Shown here piece by piece: positions 1 through 7,619 of a stretch of 64,000 nt of DNA (its first letter is position 1; every line of letters begins with the position of its first letter). Location: positions 1-64,000 of the forward strand of contig CASGAQ010000005.1 in assembly GCA_949299535.1 (NCBI GenBank), given 5' to 3'. Source of the stretch: an uncultured Eubacteriales bacterium. Its GTDB lineage: Bacteria > Bacillota > Clostridia > Oscillospirales > CAG-272. The notes under the pieces were generated by a model, which was given only the letters and a program-made list of their open reading frames with translations, did no database searches and was not told where the DNA came from. The position numbers were made by a program, and so were the translations under genes.

Positions 1-19
1 TTAATTATACCAAAAAGCA

Positions 20-61
20 AGCGGATGCTCAATACCTTTCGGTAAATAGCATCCGCTTTTT
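20..61. terminator. bidirectional hairpin terminator
   Basis: Ten-base arms AGCGGATGCT (20-29) and AGCATCCGCT (48-57) enclose a smaller TACC/GGTA stem. A T run follows on the plus strand and TTGCTTTTT follows on the minus strand, so it can end rqcH transcripts and any plus-strand transcript entering from the left. Confidence 0.75.
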
Positions 62-68
62 CTGTTTT

Positions 69-98
69 GGGGCTATCTTAATGAGACAGCCCCTTTTT
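69..98 (+). terminator. hairpin overlapping the 3' end of rqcH
   Basis: GGGGCT (69-74) pairs with AGCCCC (88-93) and is followed by TTTTT on the plus strand. It overlaps the rqcH stop codon on the opposite strand and would block plus-strand readthrough into rqcH. Confidence 0.5.
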
Positions 99-1826
99 AG
101 GGTCGACATAAGCTGTATAATTGGTGTAATAAACAACATGTCCGGGAGCTGAGCCGGAGGGTTTTTTTACGTTTTTTGCAAGAGTATAATCGACCGCAAC
201 ATTTTCCCCGTCGCGCAAACTTGAATAATAAGCCGCTATCTGAGCCGCCTGCGTAAATTCCGAAGCGTCGGGGTCTTCCCCTTCGTCGCACACCATTACG
301 ACATGAGAACCGGGTTTGTTCTTGACATGGAACCACCAGTCGCTCTTTTTTGCAAGCTTCGTTGTGATAAAGTCGTTTTGGATATTGTTCTTGCCGCAAA
401 GCACTGTATGGCCTCCGTCCGTCGTAAATTTGAGCGGTATAATATCGGCTTTCTTCTGTTTTTTTCCGGTTCTGTCGTCTTTAGCTCTGGATATAAATCC
501 GGCTTCGGCAAGCTCCGCCCTTATTTCGGCTATATCGCGTTCGTTTTCAGCAAGGGATATGGCAGTCTCGACTGTCTCAAGGTAAGCTATCTGAGCGGTC
601 GCCTCTTTAAGCTGCGACGAGAGTATATCTTTTGCTTTTTTGAGTTTTGTATATTTTTTAAAATATTTGGCGGCATTTTGAGAAGCCGTCAGTTTTATAT
701 CAAGAGGAATCTTTACAGTTTCCATCTCTTCGCTGTAATAGTTCACGACCTCGCAGCTGGCGCTCTTTCCCGTGAGCATATAGAGAGATGAAGTTATAAG
801 ATCGCCCCAAAGCTTATATTTGTCCGCTTCACGACATTCGAGCAGATCACGTTCAATATATCCGATCTTTTTCACAAGTCTTGCTTTAGAGTTTGCGGCG
901 ATAAGCGAAACATCGTGAGTTTTCGCTTTCATCACCGCTATCTTGTCGCGTTCGCCGAAAAATTCGTCAAGAAGTTCCGAAAGCGTGGGAAAAATTTTCT
1001 TTTGCATACTCGTGCCGTACTGTAAAATATCCATAAACGAATATTCCATCGGCGTTCCGTCGTCAGATATGAGCATGACAGGCGTGTACCCTTTGTCGAG
1101 CGAATCGCAATAATCTTTAAGACTGACAAATAATGCAGGGATATCAGTCTCTCCTATCTCTTTTCCGAGCGCGCCGGCGCGGTAAGCTATTTCGCGCGTT
1201 ATCAGCGGCGAAAGACCTATATAGTTTGCAAGAAGAAAATTTTCCGCCGTCTTGTTTTTCACAAAGCCTGCGGCACGCAGGCAAAAGCCTTCTTCGCTCT
1301 CCTGCATAGGAAGTATCTTTCCCTCCTGCAAAGGCGGAACCTCGTATATCATTCCGGGTAGCACCTGACGTTTTCCACTCGTGCTGAAATCAACGGCGCG
1401 AAGCACGCCGAGTATCTTGCGGTTTTCGTCCAAAAGCATGATATTGCTACATTTGCCCATGATCTCCGTAACTATCGTTCTCGTCACGGAAAAACCCATT
1501 TCATCGTAAGCGGCAAAATCGACCTCTACCGCGCGTTCGAATCCGTTCTGTCTTACTGCGGCAATGCTTGCGCCGGCCAAATGCTTGCGAAGAAGCATAC
1601 AGAACATGGGGGAAACCTTGGGGTTTTCAAAAGTCTGTTCCGTCAGACAAATCCGCGCCCGCAAAGGATTTGCGGAAAGAAAAAGCTTTCTCGTTTTTCC
1701 CGCCTTATAGCAAATTATAACTATCTCGTCCTTTGAAGGCTCGGTAACTTTTTCAACTTTTGCACCTGTCAGGAGCGCGGAAAGCTCCGCGCATACAGCG
1801 TGAGTAAAACCTGCGTCATACGCCAT
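78..1826 (-). CDS. rqcH: RqcH/NFACT family ribosome quality control protein
   Basis: A 582-residue protein of the Rqc2/NFACT family. In Firmicutes RqcH binds stalled 50S subunits carrying peptidyl-tRNA and recruits tRNA-Ala to add C-terminal alanine tails that mark nascent chains for degradation. The N-terminal NFACT-N half holds an acidic-Arg pair (Glu97-Arg98) where B. subtilis RqcH has its essential Asp97-Arg98 pair. A charged coiled-coil region follows, and the last ~90 residues are the NFACT-R (DUF814) domain with the hallmark WWFHVKNKPGSHVV near residue 497. The start has a good GGAGG site and overlaps the upstream radical SAM gene by 11 bp, so translation is probably coupled. Length is normal. 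The family call is firm; the function is inferred from B. subtilis. Confidence 0.93.
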   Translation of the reverse strand: MAYDAGFTHAVCAELSALLTGAKVEKVTEPSKDEIVIICYKAGKTRKLFLSANPLRARICLTEQTFENPKVSPMFCMLLRKHLAGASIAAVRQNGFERAVEVDFAAYDEMGFSVTRTIVTEIMGKCSNIMLLDENRKILGVLRAVDFSTSGKRQVLPGMIYEVPPLQEGKILPMQESEEGFCLRAAGFVKNKTAENFLLANYIGLSPLITREIAYRAGALGKEIGETDIPALFVSLKDYCDSLDKGYTPVMLISDDGTPMEYSFMDILQYGTSMQKKIFPTLSELLDEFFGERDKIAVMKAKTHDVSLIAANSKARLVKKIGYIERDLLECREADKYKLWGDLITSSLYMLTGKSASCEVVNYYSEEMETVKIPLDIKLTASQNAAKYFKKYTKLKKAKDILSSQLKEATAQIAYLETVETAISLAENERDIAEIRAELAEAGFISRAKDDRTGKKQKKADIIPLKFTTDGGHTVLCGKNNIQNDFITTKLAKKSDWWFHVKNKPGSHVVMVCDEGEDPDASEFTQAAQIAAYYSSLRDGENVAVDYTLAKNVKKPSGSAPGHVVYYTNYTAYVDPKKGLSH

Positions 1827-3426
1827 CGTATGGCACCTCCGATCTTATCAAAATCTTATTTTTTCTGTCAACAATAATGTATTTGTCGCTCATAAAAGGT
1901 AGTTTTGCCGCCTCGCAGTCGGCGCGCCGCGCGCGCGGAACGACCGAAAGGAGAGTTTCTCTCATCTCGCCTTCGGCAAGAACGCCATCTGAGATTTCTG
2001 TCGGAAGCCTGCGCGTTTCTCCCAACAAAAAGTCAAGCGCAAGCCGCGCGCGCACCTCATCGGCGTTGTCCATAAAGCTTTGTGCAAAGGCAAGAATGAG
2101 CGTGAACGCGTGCGCCTGCGATATCTTTGATATATCGCGCGTATCAAATCTTTTTTCAAAAAATTCTCCCAATTTTTCAAAAAACTCAAATGCATTTCCG
2201 TAGGCAAGGGGAAGCCACGGGAATGTGTTTTTAAACTTTCCGCTGTTTGAAAAGCGTTCGCAAAGTTCATCTGTCAGAGAGAGCTTTTCAAGCTTGTCAA
2301 ATGAGATGAAGTCTGTTTTAAGCACCTTGTACGGTGGCTTGTCGGAGTATACGATACCGTATCGCTGTGCGTCCTTCTCCATTTCGCAGCCGCACAATAT
2401 CTTTAAAAATCCGAGCTGAAGCTCGTCGCAGATTCCGTAAGCGTCGTTGAAAGAACGGGCAAAAGATGCATAATCCTCAAAAGGAAGTCCTGCTATAAGA
2501 TCAAGATGGACAAAAAGATTACCCGATTCATAAAGTCGTTTCGTATATTCAAGCGTCTTTTTAACATCAAGCTTGCGGCGTATAGCCTCAAGAGTTTTCG
2601 GATTAGTGCTTTGCAGCCCGATCTCAACACGGAATTTACCTTTAGGAGCGTTAGAAAGCAGTTCGACGGATTCTTCGTCCAGAAGTGAAGCGCATATCTC
2701 AAAGTGATATTCCTTTGTGTATTTGTCAGAAGAAAGTCCGCGCCATAATTCTTTTGCCCTTTCAACATTGAAATTGAAAGTGCGGTCGACAAATTTTACA
2801 GTCTTTATATTATCGAAGCGTTCAAAACCCAACAAGTCTTTAAGAGCCTGAGCGGCGCTTTTGGCGCGTATTTTATTGTCCGTGGAAGAAAGACAATATG
2901 TGCATGAAAAAGGACAGCCGCGCACGGATTCATAATAGACCAGACCGTGAGGCAGCTCTCCGTATTCTCCGTAATATATTCCGCTCTGTTCGAATCCGGC
3001 AAACTTATGCGCGTCTATTATACGGTCGCAAAGCTCTCCCGACGCTATTTTTTCGCAGAGCGAGGGAAAAACTTCTTCTCCCTCACCGCGTATGATATAT
3101 GACACGAAAGGATTTCGTGATAAAAACTCATCTCCGCGAAAAAGCACTTCCGGACCTCCGAAAATTATCGACGCCGAGGGCAGAACTTTTTTTAAAGATG
3201 AAGCATAATCCAGCATGTCCTCAATGTTCCAGATATATGAGGAAAACCCGTAAATGTCGGCTTTGGCATTTATAAGGGAGGCGAGTATTAGACCGCGCTT
3301 GTCTTTTTGATTTTTTTCTATTATTTCATATTCAAGTCCGTGTCTCTCCATGCCTGCGGCAATGGCGCGCACGGCAAGATTCGTATGCGAATAAGAGCTG
3401 TTCAGTGCAAAAAGTACCGTTTTCAT
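1816..3426 (-). CDS. B12-binding domain radical SAM protein (DUF4080 type)
   Basis: A 536-residue protein starting MKTVLFALN. The first ~140 residues resemble a cobalamin-binding Rossmann domain, followed by the radical SAM cluster motif Cys171-x3-Cys175-x2-Cys178 (GCPFSCTYC), a radical SAM barrel and a C-terminal region like DUF4080. The substrate is unknown; relatives are annotated only as B12-binding radical SAM proteins. I chose the ATG at 3426, which has a GGGG site about eight bases upstream, over in-frame starts further up that would fall in the hairpin at 3444-3474. It is probably cotranscribed with rqcH, which it overlaps by 11 bp, and perhaps with the YfhO gene, since no clear terminator separates them. 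Confidence 0.85.
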   Translation of the reverse strand: MKTVLFALNSSYSHTNLAVRAIAAGMERHGLEYEIIEKNQKDKRGLILASLINAKADIYGFSSYIWNIEDMLDYASSLKKVLPSASIIFGGPEVLFRGDEFLSRNPFVSYIIRGEGEEVFPSLCEKIASGELCDRIIDAHKFAGFEQSGIYYGEYGELPHGLVYYESVRGCPFSCTYCLSSTDNKIRAKSAAQALKDLLGFERFDNIKTVKFVDRTFNFNVERAKELWRGLSSDKYTKEYHFEICASLLDEESVELLSNAPKGKFRVEIGLQSTNPKTLEAIRRKLDVKKTLEYTKRLYESGNLFVHLDLIAGLPFEDYASFARSFNDAYGICDELQLGFLKILCGCEMEKDAQRYGIVYSDKPPYKVLKTDFISFDKLEKLSLTDELCERFSNSGKFKNTFPWLPLAYGNAFEFFEKLGEFFEKRFDTRDISKISQAHAFTLILAFAQSFMDNADEVRARLALDFLLGETRRLPTEISDGVLAEGEMRETLLSVVPRARRADCEAAKLPFMSDKYIIVDRKNKILIRSEVPYDGV

Positions 3427-3443
3427 AAAATACCCCATCACGA

Positions 3444-3474
3444 TTGAAATGCCGTGCACCGCACGGCATTTCAA
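3444..3474. repeat. perfect 14-bp inverted repeat with 3-base loop
   Basis: TTGAAATGCCGTGC, ACC, GCACGGCATTTCAA forms a perfect hairpin just upstream of the radical SAM gene. Neither strand has a following T run, so it is not a standard intrinsic terminator. It may be an RNA processing or stability element, or a REP-like unit. Confidence 0.7.
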
Positions 3475-3545
3475 AGCGCGTAAAAGCGAATCATAATTTT
3501 CCGCATTATCGTTTTACACACAAAATCGCTTGTTTTCTGTTTCTT

Positions 3546-6500
3546 TTAACCTTGTATATCGCCGTTGAACTGTTCATTGGACGTGCGTGCCTCGTTATCG
3601 CATTGCTCTGCCTCCGAGCGGGCGGAACATGCCGATGTCGAATCAGTTTTCGGCTCGGCGTTTTCCGATATGATATCTTCAGATATTTCAGGCGCGGTAT
3701 TTTCGTCGCCTGAGCAGTCGGCGCAGATATCGGTGCTTTCAGCACAAGCAACCTGTTCGGGATTTTGATTCGAAATACCCTGAGCCAATACAGGCGCGCG
3801 TCTTTTCTTTATTACGGTCAATACTATAACGGCGGCAAAAGCAGCAAATCCGATCCCTGAAAGCACGAATCCAATTACATAGCAGTCGGGCATATATCGA
3901 AATTCTATCGTGTGTTCGCCGGGAGTGGATTCAACGGCGAGAAGCGAGCCGAGCACTTTTACCGATTCGACTTTTTCACCGTCGATATAGCAGTTCCAGC
4001 CTTCGTCGTAAGGGATGGTCGTAAGAATAAGTTCCTGACCTTCGGGAAGGTTTATAGTGCCTTTTATTTTGGTATTGCCGTATTCTTCGATATCGATAGC
4101 CGCATTGCTCAGATAAGAGAGCGCCTCGTCTGCAGCTTCATAATCCATATAGAAGAAATAATATCCTGATTCCTGAGAGAAATATATCACATCATTAAGT
4201 GCAAGTTCGACCGTAACGCGGTCGCCTTTGTTAAATTCGCCTATTTCCACTATCTGAGAATGGTTATAATCGCAGACATAAGAGCCGTTTACATATATCT
4301 TGCAAGTTTTGCCGAAGTTGTCCATGGGAAAATGAGCGTATATCATTCCGGTATAAGGAGTGACGAATGTGAACTTTACAGTCGGGTCATCTCCGTTCGA
4401 AGTATAGCTCTTATAAGGAACGTTCTTCGACTTTTCTTCGCCGTTGTCGTCTATATAGCGGCATACCTGAGTAAAGTTTCCTTCCGTGCAGTCATTTGTA
4501 ACGGCATATGTGAGTATGGGTTTATACACATCTTTTCCGCTGTAATCGGTGTCGTATAGGAAAGCTTTAATGATATCGTTCTGCGCCTCCGAGCCGTTCG
4601 GATAATATGGAGTAGACATTTCGGAAAGCATATCGAGCGTATATTTGCTTACACCGTAAGCAATGGGCAGAGCCTTTGTATTCTGCATTGCGTATATAGT
4701 TGAGGACGAAGGAACATGGTCGTAATGTTCCGCGGCGTAATAAGCCGTATCATAAAAATGATCGTCAAGCATGTCGTCCTTCGTTATAACGTATTTTATG
4801 CCGAGCAAAGCGTCCGATAAAGCTGTTCCTCCCAGATATTTTGTCCAGTGGGACTGCGAAGCGTATCCAAGGTTGTTGAAAAGTCTTATAACGCTTGCGT
4901 TAAGAGTGGAAGTAGAATGAGCTATACCGTTGTAGCCGAAAGCCATACTTTCGTTTTCTCCGCCCTCTCTGCGGTAGATTTTGCTTTCCATACGATAGAA
5001 AGAATCATCGTTTTCAGTGACCATATCCACAACGTGCTGTATGCGGTTTATGGCAGCGTTGTAAGAGGAATAATTTTCCTGTCCGTTGGAATCGACATAA
5101 CTTCCGTAACGCACCATACCGACATCTGAGGTAACATCGCTCAGATTTATAAGACCGCCCGCGAACATTTCCACGCACACCACGGCGGCAAGAACGAAAG
5201 TGCCGACATTTTCCAGTTTGTCATTTGATATCAGATAGACGATTATAACGTATATCACGATAAATATTACGGAAAGAAGGATACTCGTAAGATTTTTTGT
5301 GCTTGCGTTTGCAAACTGGCCTTGATCCGGATCGATATGATATTTCATAGTCTGAACGACGGAAACAAGCGCCAAAAGCACACCTCCCACGGCGGCGACG
5401 CTAACGGGTTTTATCTTTTTGACATCGCACAGCGCGTCCGCGGCAAGCGAGATGACAAAGAAAGAGAAAAGGAACGAATATCTGAAATTAAGCCAGTTCG
5501 GCAGACTGAATCCGTGCCATACAAGATCAAATGGATTTATGACAAAGCTGAGCACGAGCAGGAGAAGGACGATCGTAGCGCCTATCTTTTTTCCGGGTTT
5601 GACGGAAGGAGCCATATAAAACATAGGCAGAGCGATAAGCGCAAGCATTCCGCTGTATATCATCGGCAGACCGTTTGGCTTTACCGTATCGTAAGAGCCG
5701 ATGAGCATCTTGTTGAATATTTCAATAAAATCAAAGCGCAGAGCAAAAGTCCAGTTTGTATCCTGGAAATTGTTTTTACCGAAAGAAAGAGAGTACGCCG
5801 CGGCGATTATCATAAACGCGCATATAAGGATAGCTACTATCGTAGCCAGCGCTATTCTTGAAAATGTGCGTACACCGCAGCAAGAAGAAAATCTGCGTAC
5901 AACTCCCCCCTGCTTTGCAGGGTATCTTGCGATAAGCTCGGAACGGTTGACAAAATAATAATACACAAAGTATATGAGCGTGAAAATGCAGACCATATAA
6001 CCAATATAATAGTTTGCAAGAACGGTAAGAGAGAGCGAAACTATATAAAGAATTATCTTTCGTTCTTTTATAAGGTTTTCAAGTCCGAGTATAAGCAGCG
6101 GCAGATAGACGAGAGCGTCGAGCCACATGGGGTTGAGAGTTTGAACCACAGAGTAAGCGCAAAGCGCATACATGCAAGAGAGCGCGAGCGTTTTCATTTC
6201 TCCGGGACGTCTTGTTTTATGAATGTAAATTCCGAAAGTAAGACCCATTGAACCTATCTTCATAAGATTTATGAACATCATGGCGTCAGCTATCATACTT
6301 TTCGGGAAAATAACGAAAATAAGGTTGTAAAGACTTGCGCCGTAGTAAGCGACGATACCCATAAATTCGCCGCCGAGCGTGCGTTTCCATGAATATAAGA
6401 AGCTGCCGCCTTCGGTGAGAAGACTTCTTATTTCTTCATAATAGTAGATATACTGTGCCTGAAGATCCAACATCAGAACGGAGTTGTTACCGAAAGGGTG

Positions 6501-6677
6501 TACTTCCATACAGGCATAGATACCGAGCATTATCGTGAAAGGCAGCAAGAACGCCGCGATAAGATAGATATATTCGCTTGTTTTGAGCCGTCCGCAGGCT
6601 CCGGAAAAGCGCATCAGAACGCCGCGCACACCGCGTTCTCGTTCAAGCGGCAGTAATACCGTGTTATCCTTGTTCAT
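3546..6677 (-). CDS. YfhO family polytopic membrane protein
   Basis: A 1043-residue integral membrane protein of the YfhO family, which has a GT-C glycosyltransferase-like fold. B. subtilis YfhO is implicated in glycosylation of lipoteichoic acid. Visible are an N-terminal block of about a dozen hydrophobic helices (roughly residues 35-520), a long extracytoplasmic domain (about 530-910), one more hydrophobic helix near 940-965 and a cytoplasmic tail of about 80 residues rich in Glu, Ser, Asn and Cys. The tail is longer and more acidic than I expect for the family. It lies upstream of the radical SAM-rqcH pair on the same strand and has its own promoter at 6727-6755. The transferred sugar and acceptor cannot be read from the sequence. 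Confidence 0.88.
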   Translation of the reverse strand: MNKDNTVLLPLERERGVRGVLMRFSGACGRLKTSEYIYLIAAFLLPFTIMLGIYACMEVHPFGNNSVLMLDLQAQYIYYYEEIRSLLTEGGSFLYSWKRTLGGEFMGIVAYYGASLYNLIFVIFPKSMIADAMMFINLMKIGSMGLTFGIYIHKTRRPGEMKTLALSCMYALCAYSVVQTLNPMWLDALVYLPLLILGLENLIKERKIILYIVSLSLTVLANYYIGYMVCIFTLIYFVYYYFVNRSELIARYPAKQGGVVRRFSSCCGVRTFSRIALATIVAILICAFMIIAAAYSLSFGKNNFQDTNWTFALRFDFIEIFNKMLIGSYDTVKPNGLPMIYSGMLALIALPMFYMAPSVKPGKKIGATIVLLLLVLSFVINPFDLVWHGFSLPNWLNFRYSFLFSFFVISLAADALCDVKKIKPVSVAAVGGVLLALVSVVQTMKYHIDPDQGQFANASTKNLTSILLSVIFIVIYVIIVYLISNDKLENVGTFVLAAVVCVEMFAGGLINLSDVTSDVGMVRYGSYVDSNGQENYSSYNAAINRIQHVVDMVTENDDSFYRMESKIYRREGGENESMAFGYNGIAHSTSTLNASVIRLFNNLGYASQSHWTKYLGGTALSDALLGIKYVITKDDMLDDHFYDTAYYAAEHYDHVPSSSTIYAMQNTKALPIAYGVSKYTLDMLSEMSTPYYPNGSEAQNDIIKAFLYDTDYSGKDVYKPILTYAVTNDCTEGNFTQVCRYIDDNGEEKSKNVPYKSYTSNGDDPTVKFTFVTPYTGMIYAHFPMDNFGKTCKIYVNGSYVCDYNHSQIVEIGEFNKGDRVTVELALNDVIYFSQESGYYFFYMDYEAADEALSYLSNAAIDIEEYGNTKIKGTINLPEGQELILTTIPYDEGWNCYIDGEKVESVKVLGSLLAVESTPGEHTIEFRYMPDCYVIGFVLSGIGFAAFAAVIVLTVIKKRRAPVLAQGISNQNPEQVACAESTDICADCSGDENTAPEISEDIISENAEPKTDSTSACSARSEAEQCDNEARTSNEQFNGDIQG

Positions 6678-6726
6678 TTTTTCCTCCGAAAGAATAATAA
6701 AATAATATCTGAATTATCTGTCGTTT

Positions 6727-6755
6727 ATTATACCATAAATTCTCAGCTATTGGAA
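6727..6755 (-). promoter_or_regulatory. sigma-A promoter for the YfhO gene
   Basis: On the minus strand, TTCCAA (6755-6750), a 17-base spacer and TATAAT (6732-6727), preceded by TGG as an extended -10. The weak -35 is offset by the TG motif. Confidence 0.65.
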
Positions 6756-6796
6756 TAGAAAAATATCAAAAATCGCTCATCTTTTAATTTCTTTAT

Positions 6797-6824
6797 TTCA
6801 TTACCGCAAAAAATATGGTAAAAT
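6797..6824 (+). promoter_or_regulatory. possible promoter of the 107-residue gene
   Basis: A TAAAAT -10 (6819-6824) has a poor TTCATT -35 sixteen bases upstream. It is the best candidate in a short divergent spacer with the YfhO promoter. Confidence 0.35.
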
Positions 6825-6862
6825 TATCGCATAAGCATCTCAAAATACACGGAGGTAAAGCC

Positions 6863-7186
6863 ATGTGGCCTTTCAAAAAGAAAAAACTCGAAGATAAAAT
6901 ATCGTTTCGCCGCGAAATGGCAAAAAAGATAGCCCGACATCGCATACGTTACGTCAGCGAGCGCGAAGGAGACATGGATATTATAATCGGGCGTGACGGC
7001 GGCTTCAACATACGCGACGGAGAATTTATCGTCAGCGCAGACAATAAGGTCATATTCCGAGCCAATGTAGACGAGCTTCAGGCATCGGAGCTTATGAGTC
7101 TGGAGGGAGCGATACTTTCCGCTCCCGACCTTGAAAACGGCGGGAAGATGCGTACAATAATCGCATATTATGTATATTACAGATAA
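6863..7186 (+). CDS. small conserved-looking protein of unknown function
   Basis: A 107-residue protein starting MWPFKKKKLEDK with an ACGGAGGT site nine bases before the ATG; a longer in-frame start at 6815 has no ribosome site. After a basic N-terminus the remainder is mixed alpha/beta and soluble, with a GRDGGFNIRDGEF stretch (about residues 42-55) and a C-terminal IIAYYVYYR. There is no signal peptide or membrane helix. Codon use is like that of its neighbours and the ribosome site is strong, so I take it as real. I do not recognise the family. It is monocistronic, between a divergent YfhO gene and a bidirectional terminator. Confidence 0.7.
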   Translation: MWPFKKKKLEDKISFRREMAKKIARHRIRYVSEREGDMDIIIGRDGGFNIRDGEFIVSADNKVIFRANVDELQASELMSLEGAILSAPDLENGGKMRTIIAYYVYYR

Positions 7187-7265
7187 GGTCGAATATAAAG
7201 TTTGATAAAGTCTGAAGAATTTCATAAAATAATTTTGACGGATAAAGTCAAGCGTATCCTCAGGC

Positions 7266-7300
7266 AAAAAAAGAACGCCCTTTATCGACGTTCTTTTCCT
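7266..7300. terminator. bidirectional terminator
   Basis: AAAGAACG (7270-7277) pairs with CGTTCTTT (7289-7296). The minus strand has seven Ts after the stem and the plus strand TTTTCCTT. It ends the 107-residue gene and would also end the candidate minus-strand RNA at 7266-7435. Confidence 0.8.
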
Positions 7301-7435
7301 TAAGCATTTCGGGGCTCGATTCGGACGCGCCGATGCCGACGCCGATGCCCGAAACCCAAGCACCTATCGCGGTGCAGCTTTCGCAGAGAGGCGCTTGGCT
7401 CGGCTTTCAACTATTTGTCGAAGTTAGAAAGACAA
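7266..7435 (-). ncRNA. candidate structured small RNA
   Basis: The 433 bp between the small protein gene and the pyruvate oxidoreductase hold no convincing gene but can fold strongly. Read on the minus strand there is a 10-bp helix (7398-7389 with 7365-7356, one G-U), a 7-bp helix (7354-7348 with 7313-7307) enclosing a GC-rich GGCATCGGC repeat, and then the U7 terminator at 7266-7300. I see only a weak promoter-like TTTACA near 7455. It matches no RNA family I can recall (not 6S, SRP, RNase P, tmRNA or a known riboswitch). The 5' end is a guess. Confidence 0.35.
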
Positions 7436-7481
7436 TATCTCACATGCATAAATGTAAATTTTTTATTTTTTCAAGACAAAC

Positions 7482-7523
7482 TTTTGTATATATCAAACTT
7501 TTTTGTATATTTTTTGTATATAT
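7482..7523 (+). repeat. three TTTTGTATAT direct repeats upstream of nifJ
   Basis: TTTTGTATATAT at 7482-7493, TTTTGTATAT at 7501-7510 and TTTTGTATATAT at 7512-7523 lie just upstream of the -35 element of the pyruvate oxidoreductase promoter. They could be an AT-rich UP element or regulator sites. Confidence 0.4.
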
Positions 7524-7527
7524 GATA

Positions 7528-7556
7528 TTTACTTTTTTTTCTTCAAGTGGTATCAT
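7528..7556 (+). promoter_or_regulatory. sigma-A promoter of nifJ
   Basis: TTTACT (7528-7533), a 17-base spacer and TATCAT (7551-7556), about 60 bases before the start codon. Confidence 0.75.
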
Positions 7557-7619
7557 TAAAATAAATAGTGTTGTTGTAAAAACAATGATGCTCTAAAAAT
7601 TTACGGAGGTTCTTATAAC

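Noticed and set aside
3444-3474. Intrinsic terminator for the YfhO gene
   Set aside because: The stem is perfect but has no T run on either strand, so I list it only as a hairpin.
7333-7596. Short plus-strand frame before nifJ
   Set aside because: It runs through the structured region and the nifJ promoter, has no ribosome site, and its C-terminal part is just AT-rich promoter sequence.
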